A stretch of DNA of 64,000 nucleotides from Amycolatopsis pittospori (lineage in GTDB: Bacteria > Actinomycetota > Actinomycetes > Mycobacteriales > Pseudonocardiaceae), in contig NZ_JACBXD010000043.1 in NCBI RefSeq assembly GCF_013870525.1, positions 1 to 64,000 on the forward strand, given 5' to 3'. The notes beneath the pieces were generated by a model. That model was not told the DNA's origin. It saw nothing but the letters and a program-made list of their open reading frames with translations, and searched no databases. Shown piece after piece: positions 51,165-59,276 of this stretch; positions within the stretch are counted from its first letter, which is position 1; each line of letters starts with the position of its first letter. A program made the position numbers and the translations under genes.

Positions 51165-51584
51165 ATGGGACAAGGGATCAACGCCTACCTGCCCGCCATC
51201 CAGCGCTTCGCCGATACGGTCGCGAGCCAGGCGTCCCATCCGCAGAAAATCGAGCGAGATCTGAGCGACGGTTGCGGCGGCATGGACGAATGCCGGCAAC
51301 TCGCGACCGCGGACCGGGACAGCACGACGTCGCTCCAGAACTTCCTTACCGCGGCCGAGAAGGGCGTCTGGGGCTACATTTCCATCGCGCGAAGCAGCCT
51401 GAACGCGTACCAGAACGCGAGCGAAGCCGCTGTCTGGGAGCTGACGAAGAGGTCGCGACAGGGCGAATCGTATGTCCCCGTCGAAGGAATGTCGCCGAGT
51501 GCGCTGGGCCCGAGTCCCCTGGCTCCGCCGACGGTGGCCACCAGTCCATGGCCGGGCCTGTGGCCGAACGTCACACCACGTTGA
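51165..51584 (+). CDS. Small T7SS-associated protein
   Basis: A 139-residue protein with two helices (INAYLPAIQRFADTVASQAS, TTSLQNFLTAAEKGVWGYIS) and a Pro/Ser tail. The helical hairpin and neighbours suggest a WXG100-like secreted protein, but no WxG turn is seen. The ATG at 51165 follows GGGAGGGG. It is the first of four rightward genes after eccC. I do not recognise the family. Confidence 0.7.
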   Translation: MGQGINAYLPAIQRFADTVASQASHPQKIERDLSDGCGGMDECRQLATADRDSTTSLQNFLTAAEKGVWGYISIARSSLNAYQNASEAAVWELTKRSRQGESYVPVEGMSPSALGPSPLAPPTVATSPWPGLWPNVTPR

Positions 51585-51617
51585 TCCCAGCGAATTCGAC
51601 CCTGACCGAGGCCTTCG

Positions 51618-53021
51618 ATGACCGATTACCGCACTCGCTCTTTTCCGGACCAAGTCGCGATTCTCCGTGCCGAGTTGGAACATACCCGCCCCCGGCTACA
51701 AGCCGCGAAGAAGATGTGGGAAGAGGCCGAAAGATGGATCGACCGGACCCACCTCATGCTCCGGGAGGCGTCGAACGAGGTGGCTTCGGGCTGGCTCGAC
51801 GGCCCCGGCCGCGAGTTCGTGGACAGGCTGCGGAACAACTGCACGTTCTCCTTGGGCTCGTGGGGAGGACTCGAAGGATTCTCCGGAAGCGGGAGCAGCA
51901 TTCCCGCGTTCGCACGCATCGCCTTCGATCAGCCCCTGAAAGGGGGCATCACGGAATCGGGAGTGATCGAGCAGCTGGCCAACGCCGACGCACACCTCGT
52001 CCTCGGCGCCTGGGTCGCCGCGGGGGAGATCTCGAACGTCGAGCGTGATGCCAAGAACGAACCGGCCGCCCGGGCGAATCTCGGCAACAAGCTGAACGAG
52101 ATCGCGGCGCAGTATCAGGTGACGGGGCGGGCCATGCTCGCCGCCCGCGGCCGCGCCTGGGACGGCCCTAGTGGTGAGATCGGCTCAGGTCTCCCCTCGT
52201 ACGGCACGGGGCCTTCGCCCACCGGCACCGGCGGGCCGAACCAGAACGAGTCACCGACCCTGCCCGACCCGAATCCCGGCGATCCGGAGCAACCCGCCAC
52301 CCCGCAGAATCCGGTGAGCACCCCCAGTGCGCTGGAGCAGGCCACAGACGCGCTGAGTGCGTTGAGCCAGGCAGCCGAATCGGCGCAGCAGTTGCTGGGT
52401 GCCGGCTCGAACGTGAACCTGCCCGACCCCGGCTCCATCGACCCCGGGGACTGGGCGCTCCCGCCCTACGAAAGTTCCTCCTATCCCGGCCTCGACGAAC
52501 CACTGGGCGCTTCGAGCGGCTCGGGCATGCCGTCGTTGGCGGGTGGTGGCCTGCCGGACGTGGGCAGTGGGGTAGGCGGGCCCGGCGGCCTGCCCACCGG
52601 CCCCACCGCGAACGGCCTGCCGGGAAGCGCGATGAACGGCATCGGTTCGTCACCGGGGATCGCCGCCGCGGCGGGAACGAGCGCCGGTTCGAGTTCGGGG
52701 ACCTCGGCCGCCGGCGCCGGGGGGATGCCGCCACCGATGATGCCGCCCAACGGCGGCGGAAAGAACTCGGCCGGCGGAATCAAACCGGGCGACGCGGACC
52801 ACGCCGGCTCCGGCAGACAGCGTGGTCCGAAGTCCGGCGCCACGCCCGGTGTCGCCCTCCTCGGGCGATCCAAGGGTGGCGGCACGCGGCCGGCGACGGC
52901 GCAGCGGCGTTGGGACGCCGAGAACGACACCGTGCACCTGCTCGACGAAGAGCTGTGGCACGTGAACGAGAAACCGACGGATTCCCAGGGAAAGACGGCG
53001 AATTACCGCGCCGGTCATTGA
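51618..53021 (+). CDS. WXG-like secreted protein with Pro/Gly-rich tail
   Basis: A 467-residue protein. Residues 1-90 form a helical hairpin with a WxG-like turn (ASGWLDGPGREFVDRL). Residues 100-185 are helical, and 190-430 are a low-complexity Pro/Gly/Ser region. The C-terminus reads HLLDEELWHV. This plan matches PPE-like or EspB-like T7SS substrates. The protein at 53463 has the same plan and the same DE(E/D)LW end, so they are likely paralogues. Confidence 0.75.
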   Translation: MTDYRTRSFPDQVAILRAELEHTRPRLQAAKKMWEEAERWIDRTHLMLREASNEVASGWLDGPGREFVDRLRNNCTFSLGSWGGLEGFSGSGSSIPAFARIAFDQPLKGGITESGVIEQLANADAHLVLGAWVAAGEISNVERDAKNEPAARANLGNKLNEIAAQYQVTGRAMLAARGRAWDGPSGEIGSGLPSYGTGPSPTGTGGPNQNESPTLPDPNPGDPEQPATPQNPVSTPSALEQATDALSALSQAAESAQQLLGAGSNVNLPDPGSIDPGDWALPPYESSSYPGLDEPLGASSGSGMPSLAGGGLPDVGSGVGGPGGLPTGPTANGLPGSAMNGIGSSPGIAAAAGTSAGSSSGTSAAGAGGMPPPMMPPNGGGKNSAGGIKPGDADHAGSGRQRGPKSGATPGVALLGRSKGGGTRPATAQRRWDAENDTVHLLDEELWHVNEKPTDSQGKTANYRAGH

Positions 53022-53031
53022 GGAGGGGGCC

Positions 53032-53451
53032 ATGCCCGGAACCGAGATCAACGGCAACATCACCGCGATGACAGCGGTGTCTCAGCAACTCACCGCACCG
53101 GACATCCCTTCGTCGGTCGGGACGAGGTTGGGCGGCATGCCCAGCCTCACCGGCCTGTTCGAAGGTGTCGCGATGTCCGTACTGGACAAGGCGGCGACCG
53201 CCAGTATGGCCGCGTTCATGGGGAAGGTGACCGAGGACATCCTCACGTTCTCGGGGAAGACCAGGACGGCGGCGATCACCTACAGCGCCGCCGACGCGGC
53301 GAGTGCGCTGGAACTGGCGAACAAGGCGACCAAGGTCATCAAGCAGGGCGTGGACTTCGTGAAGAGTTCCGCGGCGACGGGAACGTCGCAGACCGGTGAG
53401 GAAAAGCCGTCCACCGACGCCGCGGGTGACGCCCCGTCGGCCTCCGTCTGA
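53032..53451 (+). CDS. Small T7SS-associated helical protein
   Basis: A 139-residue protein of alternating helices (DKAATASMAAFMGKVTEDIL, AADAASALELANKATKVI) with an acidic, Ser-rich C-terminal tail. It sits between the two PPE-like genes with short gaps. No domain is recognised. It is probably another Esx-like partner or substrate. Confidence 0.65.
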   Translation: MPGTEINGNITAMTAVSQQLTAPDIPSSVGTRLGGMPSLTGLFEGVAMSVLDKAATASMAAFMGKVTEDILTFSGKTRTAAITYSAADAASALELANKATKVIKQGVDFVKSSAATGTSQTGEEKPSTDAAGDAPSASV

Positions 53452-53462
53452 GGAGCGAAACC

Positions 53463-54665
53463 ATGACAGCCGTCTACAACCCGTTCCCCATGGAAATGCT
53501 GATGGGGATGATCCGCGCCGAGCACGCCAAGGTGCCGGTCCTCCACGAGGCGGCGCAGATGTGGACCGAAGCCCGGAGCTGGATCGAAGACGCACAGGTC
53601 AAGCTGAACAGCCGGGTCAGCGAGCTGACTCCCGAGTGGACGGACGACAACGGCCGTCAGCTCCAGGAGAAGATGCAGCGTTCGGTCGCCGAGCTGAAGT
53701 TCTGGGGCGACCGCATCGACATGGCCAAACCCGCCGAGACACTGACGACGCTGGCGTCCGGTATCACGGAGGCCTACCTGGAGATGCAGGGCCTCGAGGT
53801 GGCCTACAACCTGGCGCGCCTCAATCCGTTGGGCGCGTTCGAAATGCTGGCCATCCAGCAGGCCGCCGGCAGCAGGATGACCCTGCTGGGCGGGCAGTTC
53901 GACGTGTCGATGCTGCAGGTTGTCGAAGCATCGGGGATCAAGTCCCCCGATCACATGGTGCCGACGGTCGGTCCCGCCGCCGAAGGCAACACCCCGGCCG
54001 ACTTCATCAAGGCCGCCCAGGCGGGAATGGACACGCTGAGCGAATTCCAAGGACTGGGCGAATCGCTCGGCGTCGGCGGAAGCGGCGGCACGGCCCCGGA
54101 TGTCTCGTTGCCGGACATTCCCGGCTATGAGGGGTCTTCCGGTGTCTCGCTCGCCGGTCTCGCTCCGCTGCCGACGGCGGCCGGATCGGTTCCGTCGCTC
54201 GGCGGGCTGCCCGGTGGTTCCGGCGCGCCACCGGTGCCGTCGGGTCTGCTCGGTGGTCTCGGCGCGGCGGGCGGGATGGCCGGGCTTCCGGTCGCGGCCA
54301 AGCCTGTCGGGGCGAAACGGGCGCCCAGCCTGGCTTCGGAGGTCCAGCCGGGGGCCACGACGTCGTCCGGCGCGAAGGCCGCATCGAGTCCGATGTCCCC
54401 GATGTCGCCGCCGCACGCCGGTGGCCAGAACACGGCGGGCACGCTGCGGCCCGGGTCGAGTGACCAGCCGACGGGACGGAACGGCTCGACCCGCAGGGCG
54501 TCTTCCGGTGGCAGCGACGGGGTTCCGGCGAAGCTGCGCGGCCGGGCGGCCAACGGCAATCCGGACGCCGGGTTCACGCTGCCGCGGGATCGCCGGTCCG
54601 GGGAAACGGAGTCGGGTTCGGTGCAGATGCTCGACGAGGATCTGTGGCGGACGACTTCCCGCTAG
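53463..54665 (+). CDS. WXG-like secreted protein with Pro/Gly-rich tail (paralogue)
   Basis: A 400-residue protein. The N-terminal helical hairpin has the turn LTPEWTDDNGRQLQ; a second helical part (residues 95-200) is followed by a Gly/Pro/Ser tail. It ends QMLDEDLWRTTSR, echoing HLLDEELWHV of the protein at 51618, and the segments MSPPHAGGQNTAG and MMPPNGGGKNSAG also match. It is likely a T7SS substrate. A palindrome follows, then the convergent eccB. Confidence 0.75.
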   Translation: MTAVYNPFPMEMLMGMIRAEHAKVPVLHEAAQMWTEARSWIEDAQVKLNSRVSELTPEWTDDNGRQLQEKMQRSVAELKFWGDRIDMAKPAETLTTLASGITEAYLEMQGLEVAYNLARLNPLGAFEMLAIQQAAGSRMTLLGGQFDVSMLQVVEASGIKSPDHMVPTVGPAAEGNTPADFIKAAQAGMDTLSEFQGLGESLGVGGSGGTAPDVSLPDIPGYEGSSGVSLAGLAPLPTAAGSVPSLGGLPGGSGAPPVPSGLLGGLGAAGGMAGLPVAAKPVGAKRAPSLASEVQPGATTSSGAKAASSPMSPMSPPHAGGQNTAGTLRPGSSDQPTGRNGSTRRASSGGSDGVPAKLRGRAANGNPDAGFTLPRDRRSGETESGSVQMLDEDLWRTTSR

Positions 54666-54670
54666 AAGTA

Positions 54671-54719
54671 CGTGAAGGCCTCCTTCCCTACCTTGAGAGT
54701 AGGGAAGGAGGCCTTCACG
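54671..54719. repeat. Long palindrome, GTGAAGGCC family (copy 3)
   Basis: Arms 54671-54691 and 54699-54719 pair perfectly (21 bp) around CTTGAGA. That loop is the reverse complement of the loop of the copy at 686-740, so this is the same element in the opposite orientation. It sits between convergent genes and should terminate both. Confidence 0.9.
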
Positions 54720-54758
54720 GCGTTCCGGGTTGGGCGCGGACGGGTGGGCCTCCGGGCG

Positions 54759-56192
54759 TCAGCCGCCCAGGGTTTGGCGGCGGGCGGAGGCCGGGTCGAG
54801 GCTCGGGCCTTCGGGCAGGCGGGCGACGAGGCCGGCGGGAAGGCGGACGGGGCGCGCGGACGGGTAGCCGAGCATCTTCAGGACGTCCGGCGAGGCCAGC
54901 GGATAGCGGCGTCCCATGTCGGTCACGACGGTGAGCGTCCCGACGGGCGCAGAGGGCGAAGGCATCGCTTCGACGACGATCGCGTTGCCGGGCGGTACGT
55001 GGACGCGGTCCGCGAGCGGGGTACCGGTGGCGGTCCGGCGGGCGGTCGTCGACATCGGATCCGCGGGCGGTAGCGCTGGGTCGATCGTCAACGACGGTGC
55101 CGCGGAGCCGTCGCCGAAGGTGGCGCAGACGGTGGCGTCCTGGTCTCGCAGGCGAGCGATGAAAGGCCGGACTCCCGGAGCGGCGCCCGCTTCGGCCTGG
55201 ATCGGGTCCAGTTGCTTCGACATGGTCGCGAGGGAAGGCGGCAGCGGCACGGTTTTCGGCTCTGTACCAGGGTAGGCGGCCATCATCTGGGCGCTCGCGC
55301 GCTGGACGTCGTACTGCAGTTCGGTGATCGGCCGCAGGGCGTCGCGTTCGGCCAGGTAGTGCTGCCTGCCGCCGCCCGAGGTCTGCACCATCAGCAGCAT
55401 CCCGTTCCGGATGTCGGTCCGGCCGGGTACGGCGGTGGACACCTCACCGGCCGCGGCCACCGGAAGCGGGCCGATCGGTGTGCCTTCGGGCAGGACGTCG
55501 AGCCACGCCCGGCCGACCCTCGCCCACGGTTCGGCGGTGAGCGCGAGGCCCGTGCCGACGGCGCCGTAGTCGTTGATCTTGTGCCGGTGCCCGCGCCACA
55601 CCAGGAACCGGTCACCGGTGGACGTCGATTCGACGAGGAGCGCCTGATCCTGCAGATCGGCACCGCCCGAAGGCGAGGCGCCCGCCAGCAGGACCGATTC
55701 CTCGATCCGGCTTCCCGCCATGTCACTCGCGGGCGCGGAGCACAGCGACCACGAACCGGTGAGCAGCTTTTCGGGGCCTGGCAAAGCGTCCGGCGCGTCG
55801 GGGATGCCGATCCGGGGGCCGCGCGGGACTCCGGCGAGCGAGTCGCGCGAAACCCGTTCCGTGGTGCGGTGATCGCCGAGCAACAGCAGCGCGGACGCGT
55901 AGTTCGCGACGGGGTGCAGCCGGTCGTCCAGGTAGACGTACCTGGTGCCTGTCTCCTTCTCGACGATGACCGCGGCTTCCTTGCGCCAGGCGTTGTTCCC
56001 GCCCGGCACGATCATGCCGTACACCCCGACGCACGCCAGCGCCACGATCGCCAGCGCGACACCGGCGAAAGCGGCGCCGGACGGACGGCGGAACGGCGGC
56101 TGCTCCGGATCGGTCTCCCGGGTGACGAGCGCGGAGATCGCGCGCTGCACCAGGAATTGGTACGCCTGCAGCTGATCCCTTTTGGACGCCAT
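54759..56192 (-). CDS. eccB: Type VII secretion protein EccB
   Basis: A 477-residue T7SS core membrane protein. The N-terminus MASKRDQLQAYQFLVQRAISAL is an EccB signature, followed by one membrane helix (residues 42-62). The extracytoplasmic part contains WRKEAAVIVEKETGTRYVYLDD, LHPVANYASALLLLG and the WSLCSAP Cys, which typically pairs with a second Cys (DATVCATFGDG). It is coupled to eccD upstream with a 4-base gap. Confidence 0.95.
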   Translation of the reverse strand: MASKRDQLQAYQFLVQRAISALVTRETDPEQPPFRRPSGAAFAGVALAIVALACVGVYGMIVPGGNNAWRKEAAVIVEKETGTRYVYLDDRLHPVANYASALLLLGDHRTTERVSRDSLAGVPRGPRIGIPDAPDALPGPEKLLTGSWSLCSAPASDMAGSRIEESVLLAGASPSGGADLQDQALLVESTSTGDRFLVWRGHRHKINDYGAVGTGLALTAEPWARVGRAWLDVLPEGTPIGPLPVAAAGEVSTAVPGRTDIRNGMLLMVQTSGGGRQHYLAERDALRPITELQYDVQRASAQMMAAYPGTEPKTVPLPPSLATMSKQLDPIQAEAGAAPGVRPFIARLRDQDATVCATFGDGSAAPSLTIDPALPPADPMSTTARRTATGTPLADRVHVPPGNAIVVEAMPSPSAPVGTLTVVTDMGRRYPLASPDVLKMLGYPSARPVRLPAGLVARLPEGPSLDPASARRQTLGG

Positions 56193-56196
56193 GGTT

Positions 56197-57609
56197 TCAG
56201 CCCCCCAGTCCGCGAACGTAGCCGTACAGGCCGAGCACCGAACAAGCCACCGGGACGATCGCGATCATCACCAGGATCTCGAAATACTCGGCGATCCGGC
56301 CCAGATAGGGGTTCGCGGCCTTGGTACTCAGGACGACGCCGGACGCGACCACGCCCGCGGCCACCGCCAGTGACAGCGGTCCGGCGAGGACGAGCAGCAG
56401 CGAGTGATCCGCCATGAGCGGGCCGGCCAGCATGCATCCGGCGCCGAAGATCCCGGTCACCAGTACCAGCAGCCGCTGCCGCAGGATCGGATACAACCGC
56501 GCCCGCACCAGGAATCCGGCCGCGAGCAGGGCGACGAGGATGACGGCGGCCTCGCTGTCGCTGCGGATCAGCAGGAACTGGCAGTACATGACGACGACGG
56601 CCGCACCGCCCAGCATGCCGGTGAGCAACGCGTCCGCCCTGGCGACGGCGGCGTGCACGAGTTCCAGCGGCGGCTGTGGATCGTCGCGGACGAGGTCGGC
56701 GGTCGAGCGCGGCAGCACCGGCATCGGTACCCGTCCGAGCCGCAGCGCCAGTGGGGCGAAAGTGGTCGACAGCGCGAGGACGCCGCCGCCGATCACGGCC
56801 GCGGACCGGTAACCCGCGAGTTCGTCGAACGTGGCCAGCCAGCCGCCGAGTACGCCGAGCAGGCCGACCATCGCCGCGCCCGCGAACAGTTCCGGCGCGG
56901 CGGTCACCCCGAGATGGCCGACGACGGCCGCGAGCAGCAGCGCCGCACTCGCCGGCAGCAGATGACCGGCGGTCAGCTCCCCGATCGGGTCGTCTCCCGC
57001 CAGCAGCAGACCACCGCCCGCGAAAGCGAACGGAAGCGCGACGGCCGCGAGGACCGCCCCGGCACCGGCGTCGCGGAGCGCCCGCGCGAGCAGCACGCCC
57101 GCGGCCAGCAGCAGCGCGGAAACGGCCAGCGCCCACGACGCCGGCGACGTCCACGGCGGGCCGGCGCGCAGCACCGCGACCAGACCGAACAACGTCGCCA
57201 CGGCGCCGATCGCCAGCCCCGCCTGCCGCGTGTGCCGCGGCCCCCAGGCCCGGCCGGTGCGGCCGGAACCGGTGGCGATCGCGTCCACCAGATCGTCGTA
57301 CTCGGGCTCCGGCCATTCGGCGCGGCGCGGCGTCAGATGGAGGATCTCCCCGTCCCGGACCCGGTGCGCGCCCAGCGTCCGGTCCAGATCGAAGGGTGTC
57401 CCGTCGGCGCGGCGCAACTGCCAGCCGCCGCCGGCGACCCCGTCGTCGGCCATCCCCTCGCCCGCCCGCGCGAGCAGGCCGGGAAGGATTTCGGCGACGG
57501 ACGCGTGTTCCGGCAGCGCCATGTCGATGCGCCGGTGCGGAGTGGTGATGGTGACCCTGACCAGGCCGGCAGTCTGCATGGGAAAAGGGTCGGCCACCAT
57601 CGGGGCCAT
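56197..57609 (-). CDS. eccD: Type VII secretion membrane protein EccD
   Basis: The 470-residue protein has an N-terminal ubiquitin-like domain (residues 15-95, LVRVTITTPHRRIDMALPEH and DGEILHLTPRRAEWPEPE) and then about eleven membrane helices, the layout of EccD, which forms the T7SS pore lining. The start used is 57609; a Met nearer to MQTAGLVRVTI is an alternative. It precedes eccB in one operon and is divergent from the pseudokinase gene. Confidence 0.95.
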   Translation of the reverse strand: MAPMVADPFPMQTAGLVRVTITTPHRRIDMALPEHASVAEILPGLLARAGEGMADDGVAGGGWQLRRADGTPFDLDRTLGAHRVRDGEILHLTPRRAEWPEPEYDDLVDAIATGSGRTGRAWGPRHTRQAGLAIGAVATLFGLVAVLRAGPPWTSPASWALAVSALLLAAGVLLARALRDAGAGAVLAAVALPFAFAGGGLLLAGDDPIGELTAGHLLPASAALLLAAVVGHLGVTAAPELFAGAAMVGLLGVLGGWLATFDELAGYRSAAVIGGGVLALSTTFAPLALRLGRVPMPVLPRSTADLVRDDPQPPLELVHAAVARADALLTGMLGGAAVVVMYCQFLLIRSDSEAAVILVALLAAGFLVRARLYPILRQRLLVLVTGIFGAGCMLAGPLMADHSLLLVLAGPLSLAVAAGVVASGVVLSTKAANPYLGRIAEYFEILVMIAIVPVACSVLGLYGYVRGLGG

Positions 57610-57681
57610 CGGGCCGCTTCGGCAGGAACCTGCCGCCGGGAAAGTACGCCGAAACCGGCCTTCTTGGGCGACAATGGGGAC

Positions 57682-59103
57682 ATGAGCATCGAGGCAGGCG
57701 TCGGCGGACCGAGGCTACTCGCCCAGGGACCCATCGCCACCGTGTACGCGGGCCGGGATCCCGCCGCGGGCAACGATTTCGCGGTCAAGATGTTCCCCGG
57801 TGCCTTCGACCGTGAGACGTCGGCGTGGCTGGAGCGCGAACGAAAGTCCTTGACCGCCGTGCGAGCGACGCGCTCCGTCGTGCAGATCGACGAAATCGTC
57901 ACCTTCGCCGACGGCCGCTCGGGAATCCGGCGCGAACTGTGCCCGGGATCGCTGGCCGGACTACTGGATTCCGGTGCCCGCCTGGGGGTTTCCGACGTAC
58001 TCGCCCTCGCGGCCTCGGTCGCGTCGGCACTCGCGGCGGCGCACGGGGCCGACGTCCTGCACGGCGGGGTGAGCCCGCACAACGTGCTGTACCGCGCGAC
58101 GGGCGAGTTCGTACTCGCCGACTTCGGCGTGGCTCTGCGGCGGCGATTCCCGCGCGACCCGATGTACTCCGTCGAGTTCACCGCGCCGGAAACCCTGCGC
58201 GACGACACCCTTTCCCCCGCGTCCGACCTTTATGGACTCGGCGCGGTGCTCTACGCCGCGCTGACCGGCGCGCCGCCGTTCCCGCACCACACCGGGCAGC
58301 AGCCCGGCGAGCGGATCCTCCAGGTACTGCGGGAACCGGTGGCGCCGATCACGGATCCCGCCGTCCCGCGCGAACTTTCCGGCACGATCCTCCGGTTGCT
58401 GGCCAAGGAACCCGGCGACCGGCCGCAGGACGTGGCGTCCCTGGCGCGGCTGTTCACGAAACTGCGGCAGCCGGGCGGCGAGATCGTCACCGGGGAATCC
58501 TCCGACGTCGCAAGCGAAGAAGAGGACGTCGACGTCGAGTTCGACGACTTCGCCGCGTTTCCGCCGCCCGCCACTCCGTCCCCGCGAGCCCCGTCAAACC
58601 CGCAAGTCCAGGTGCTGCAGGCGCCGCCGACCGGCGGCCGCACCCTGATCCGCGAATTCAGCGGCCCCCTCAAATCCGAACGACGGATCCCCTGGCGGCC
58701 CGTCGCGCTGGCGGGCGCCGGGGTGCTCGTCGCCGGGCTGGCCGTGGTGCCGCTGTTCCTCGGACCGGCCGAGGTCGGCGGGCAGGCCGTCCCGGTGGCG
58801 GCCGCGATCCCGCCCCAGGCGGCATCCGCCCCGGCCCCGAACGTCAAGCTGGAACTGGCCCCGCCCAAGGATCAGAGCGACCACGTGCAGCTCACCTGGA
58901 CCGCGGAAGGCGAACTGGACTTCGTCGTGATCATGGCGGGCGAGCGAGTGGAGACGAAGCAGCTCGTCGCCCACCGCCAGCGCAGCATGGACGTCCCCGT
59001 CGATCCCGCCCGACGGTACTGTTTCCAGCTCCGGGCGACCGACGGACGGCATATCTACACCACCGACCCGGTCCCGATCCGCGGCGCCCGCTGCACGCCC
59101 TGA
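57682..59103 (+). CDS. Membrane pseudokinase of the Ser/Thr kinase fold
   Basis: The 473-residue protein has a kinase fold at residues 10-270, a disordered acidic linker, a membrane helix near residues 345-367 and an outer domain resembling a fibronectin type III module (VQLTWTAEGELDFVVIMAGE). The ATP-site Lys36 and Asp147 of DFG remain. The catalytic loop reads HGGVSPHN (127-134) in place of HRDxKPxN, so the catalytic Asp and Lys are lost. It should not phosphorylate proteins. As a divergent partner of eccD/eccB it may be a T7SS scaffold or sensor. The ATG at 57682 is used. Confidence 0.85.
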   Translation: MSIEAGVGGPRLLAQGPIATVYAGRDPAAGNDFAVKMFPGAFDRETSAWLERERKSLTAVRATRSVVQIDEIVTFADGRSGIRRELCPGSLAGLLDSGARLGVSDVLALAASVASALAAAHGADVLHGGVSPHNVLYRATGEFVLADFGVALRRRFPRDPMYSVEFTAPETLRDDTLSPASDLYGLGAVLYAALTGAPPFPHHTGQQPGERILQVLREPVAPITDPAVPRELSGTILRLLAKEPGDRPQDVASLARLFTKLRQPGGEIVTGESSDVASEEEDVDVEFDDFAAFPPPATPSPRAPSNPQVQVLQAPPTGGRTLIREFSGPLKSERRIPWRPVALAGAGVLVAGLAVVPLFLGPAEVGGQAVPVAAAIPPQAASAPAPNVKLELAPPKDQSDHVQLTWTAEGELDFVVIMAGERVETKQLVAHRQRSMDVPVDPARRYCFQLRATDGRHIYTTDPVPIRGARCTP

Positions 59104-59132
59104 GGGAGCCAGCCGTAGCGCCGATCGGAGAG

Positions 59133-59185
59133 GTTGCGAAAGCCACTTTCGCAACGTTGAAGGTTGCGAAAGTGGCTTTCGCAAC
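59133..59185. repeat. Palindrome of the GTTGCGAAAG family (copy C)
   Basis: Identical in both 23-base arms and loop to the copy at 14871-14923. It follows the pseudokinase gene and precedes a GTCGTGAGTGG-type palindrome, repeating the arrangement seen at 24074-24206. Confidence 0.9.
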
Positions 59186-59217
59186 ACCGTCTCACCCGCG
59201 GACCGCGCTGGGTCGAG

Positions 59218-59269
59218 CGGGTCGTGAGTGGCGATGAGGGTTCTAACCCGAATCGCCACTCACGACCCG
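59218..59269. repeat. Palindrome of the GTCGTGAGTGG family (copy 3)
   Basis: Eighteen-bp arms (59218-59235, 59252-59269), a GA/GA internal mismatch, inner GGGTT/AACCC and loop CT. It ends seven bases before the stop of the convergent transglutaminase-like gene, where it should terminate leftward transcription. Confidence 0.9.
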
Positions 59270-59276
59270 CTACCAC

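Noticed and set aside
686..59269. The recurring palindromes as a CRISPR array
   Set aside because: They are scattered singly at gene ends, without regular spacers or cas genes.
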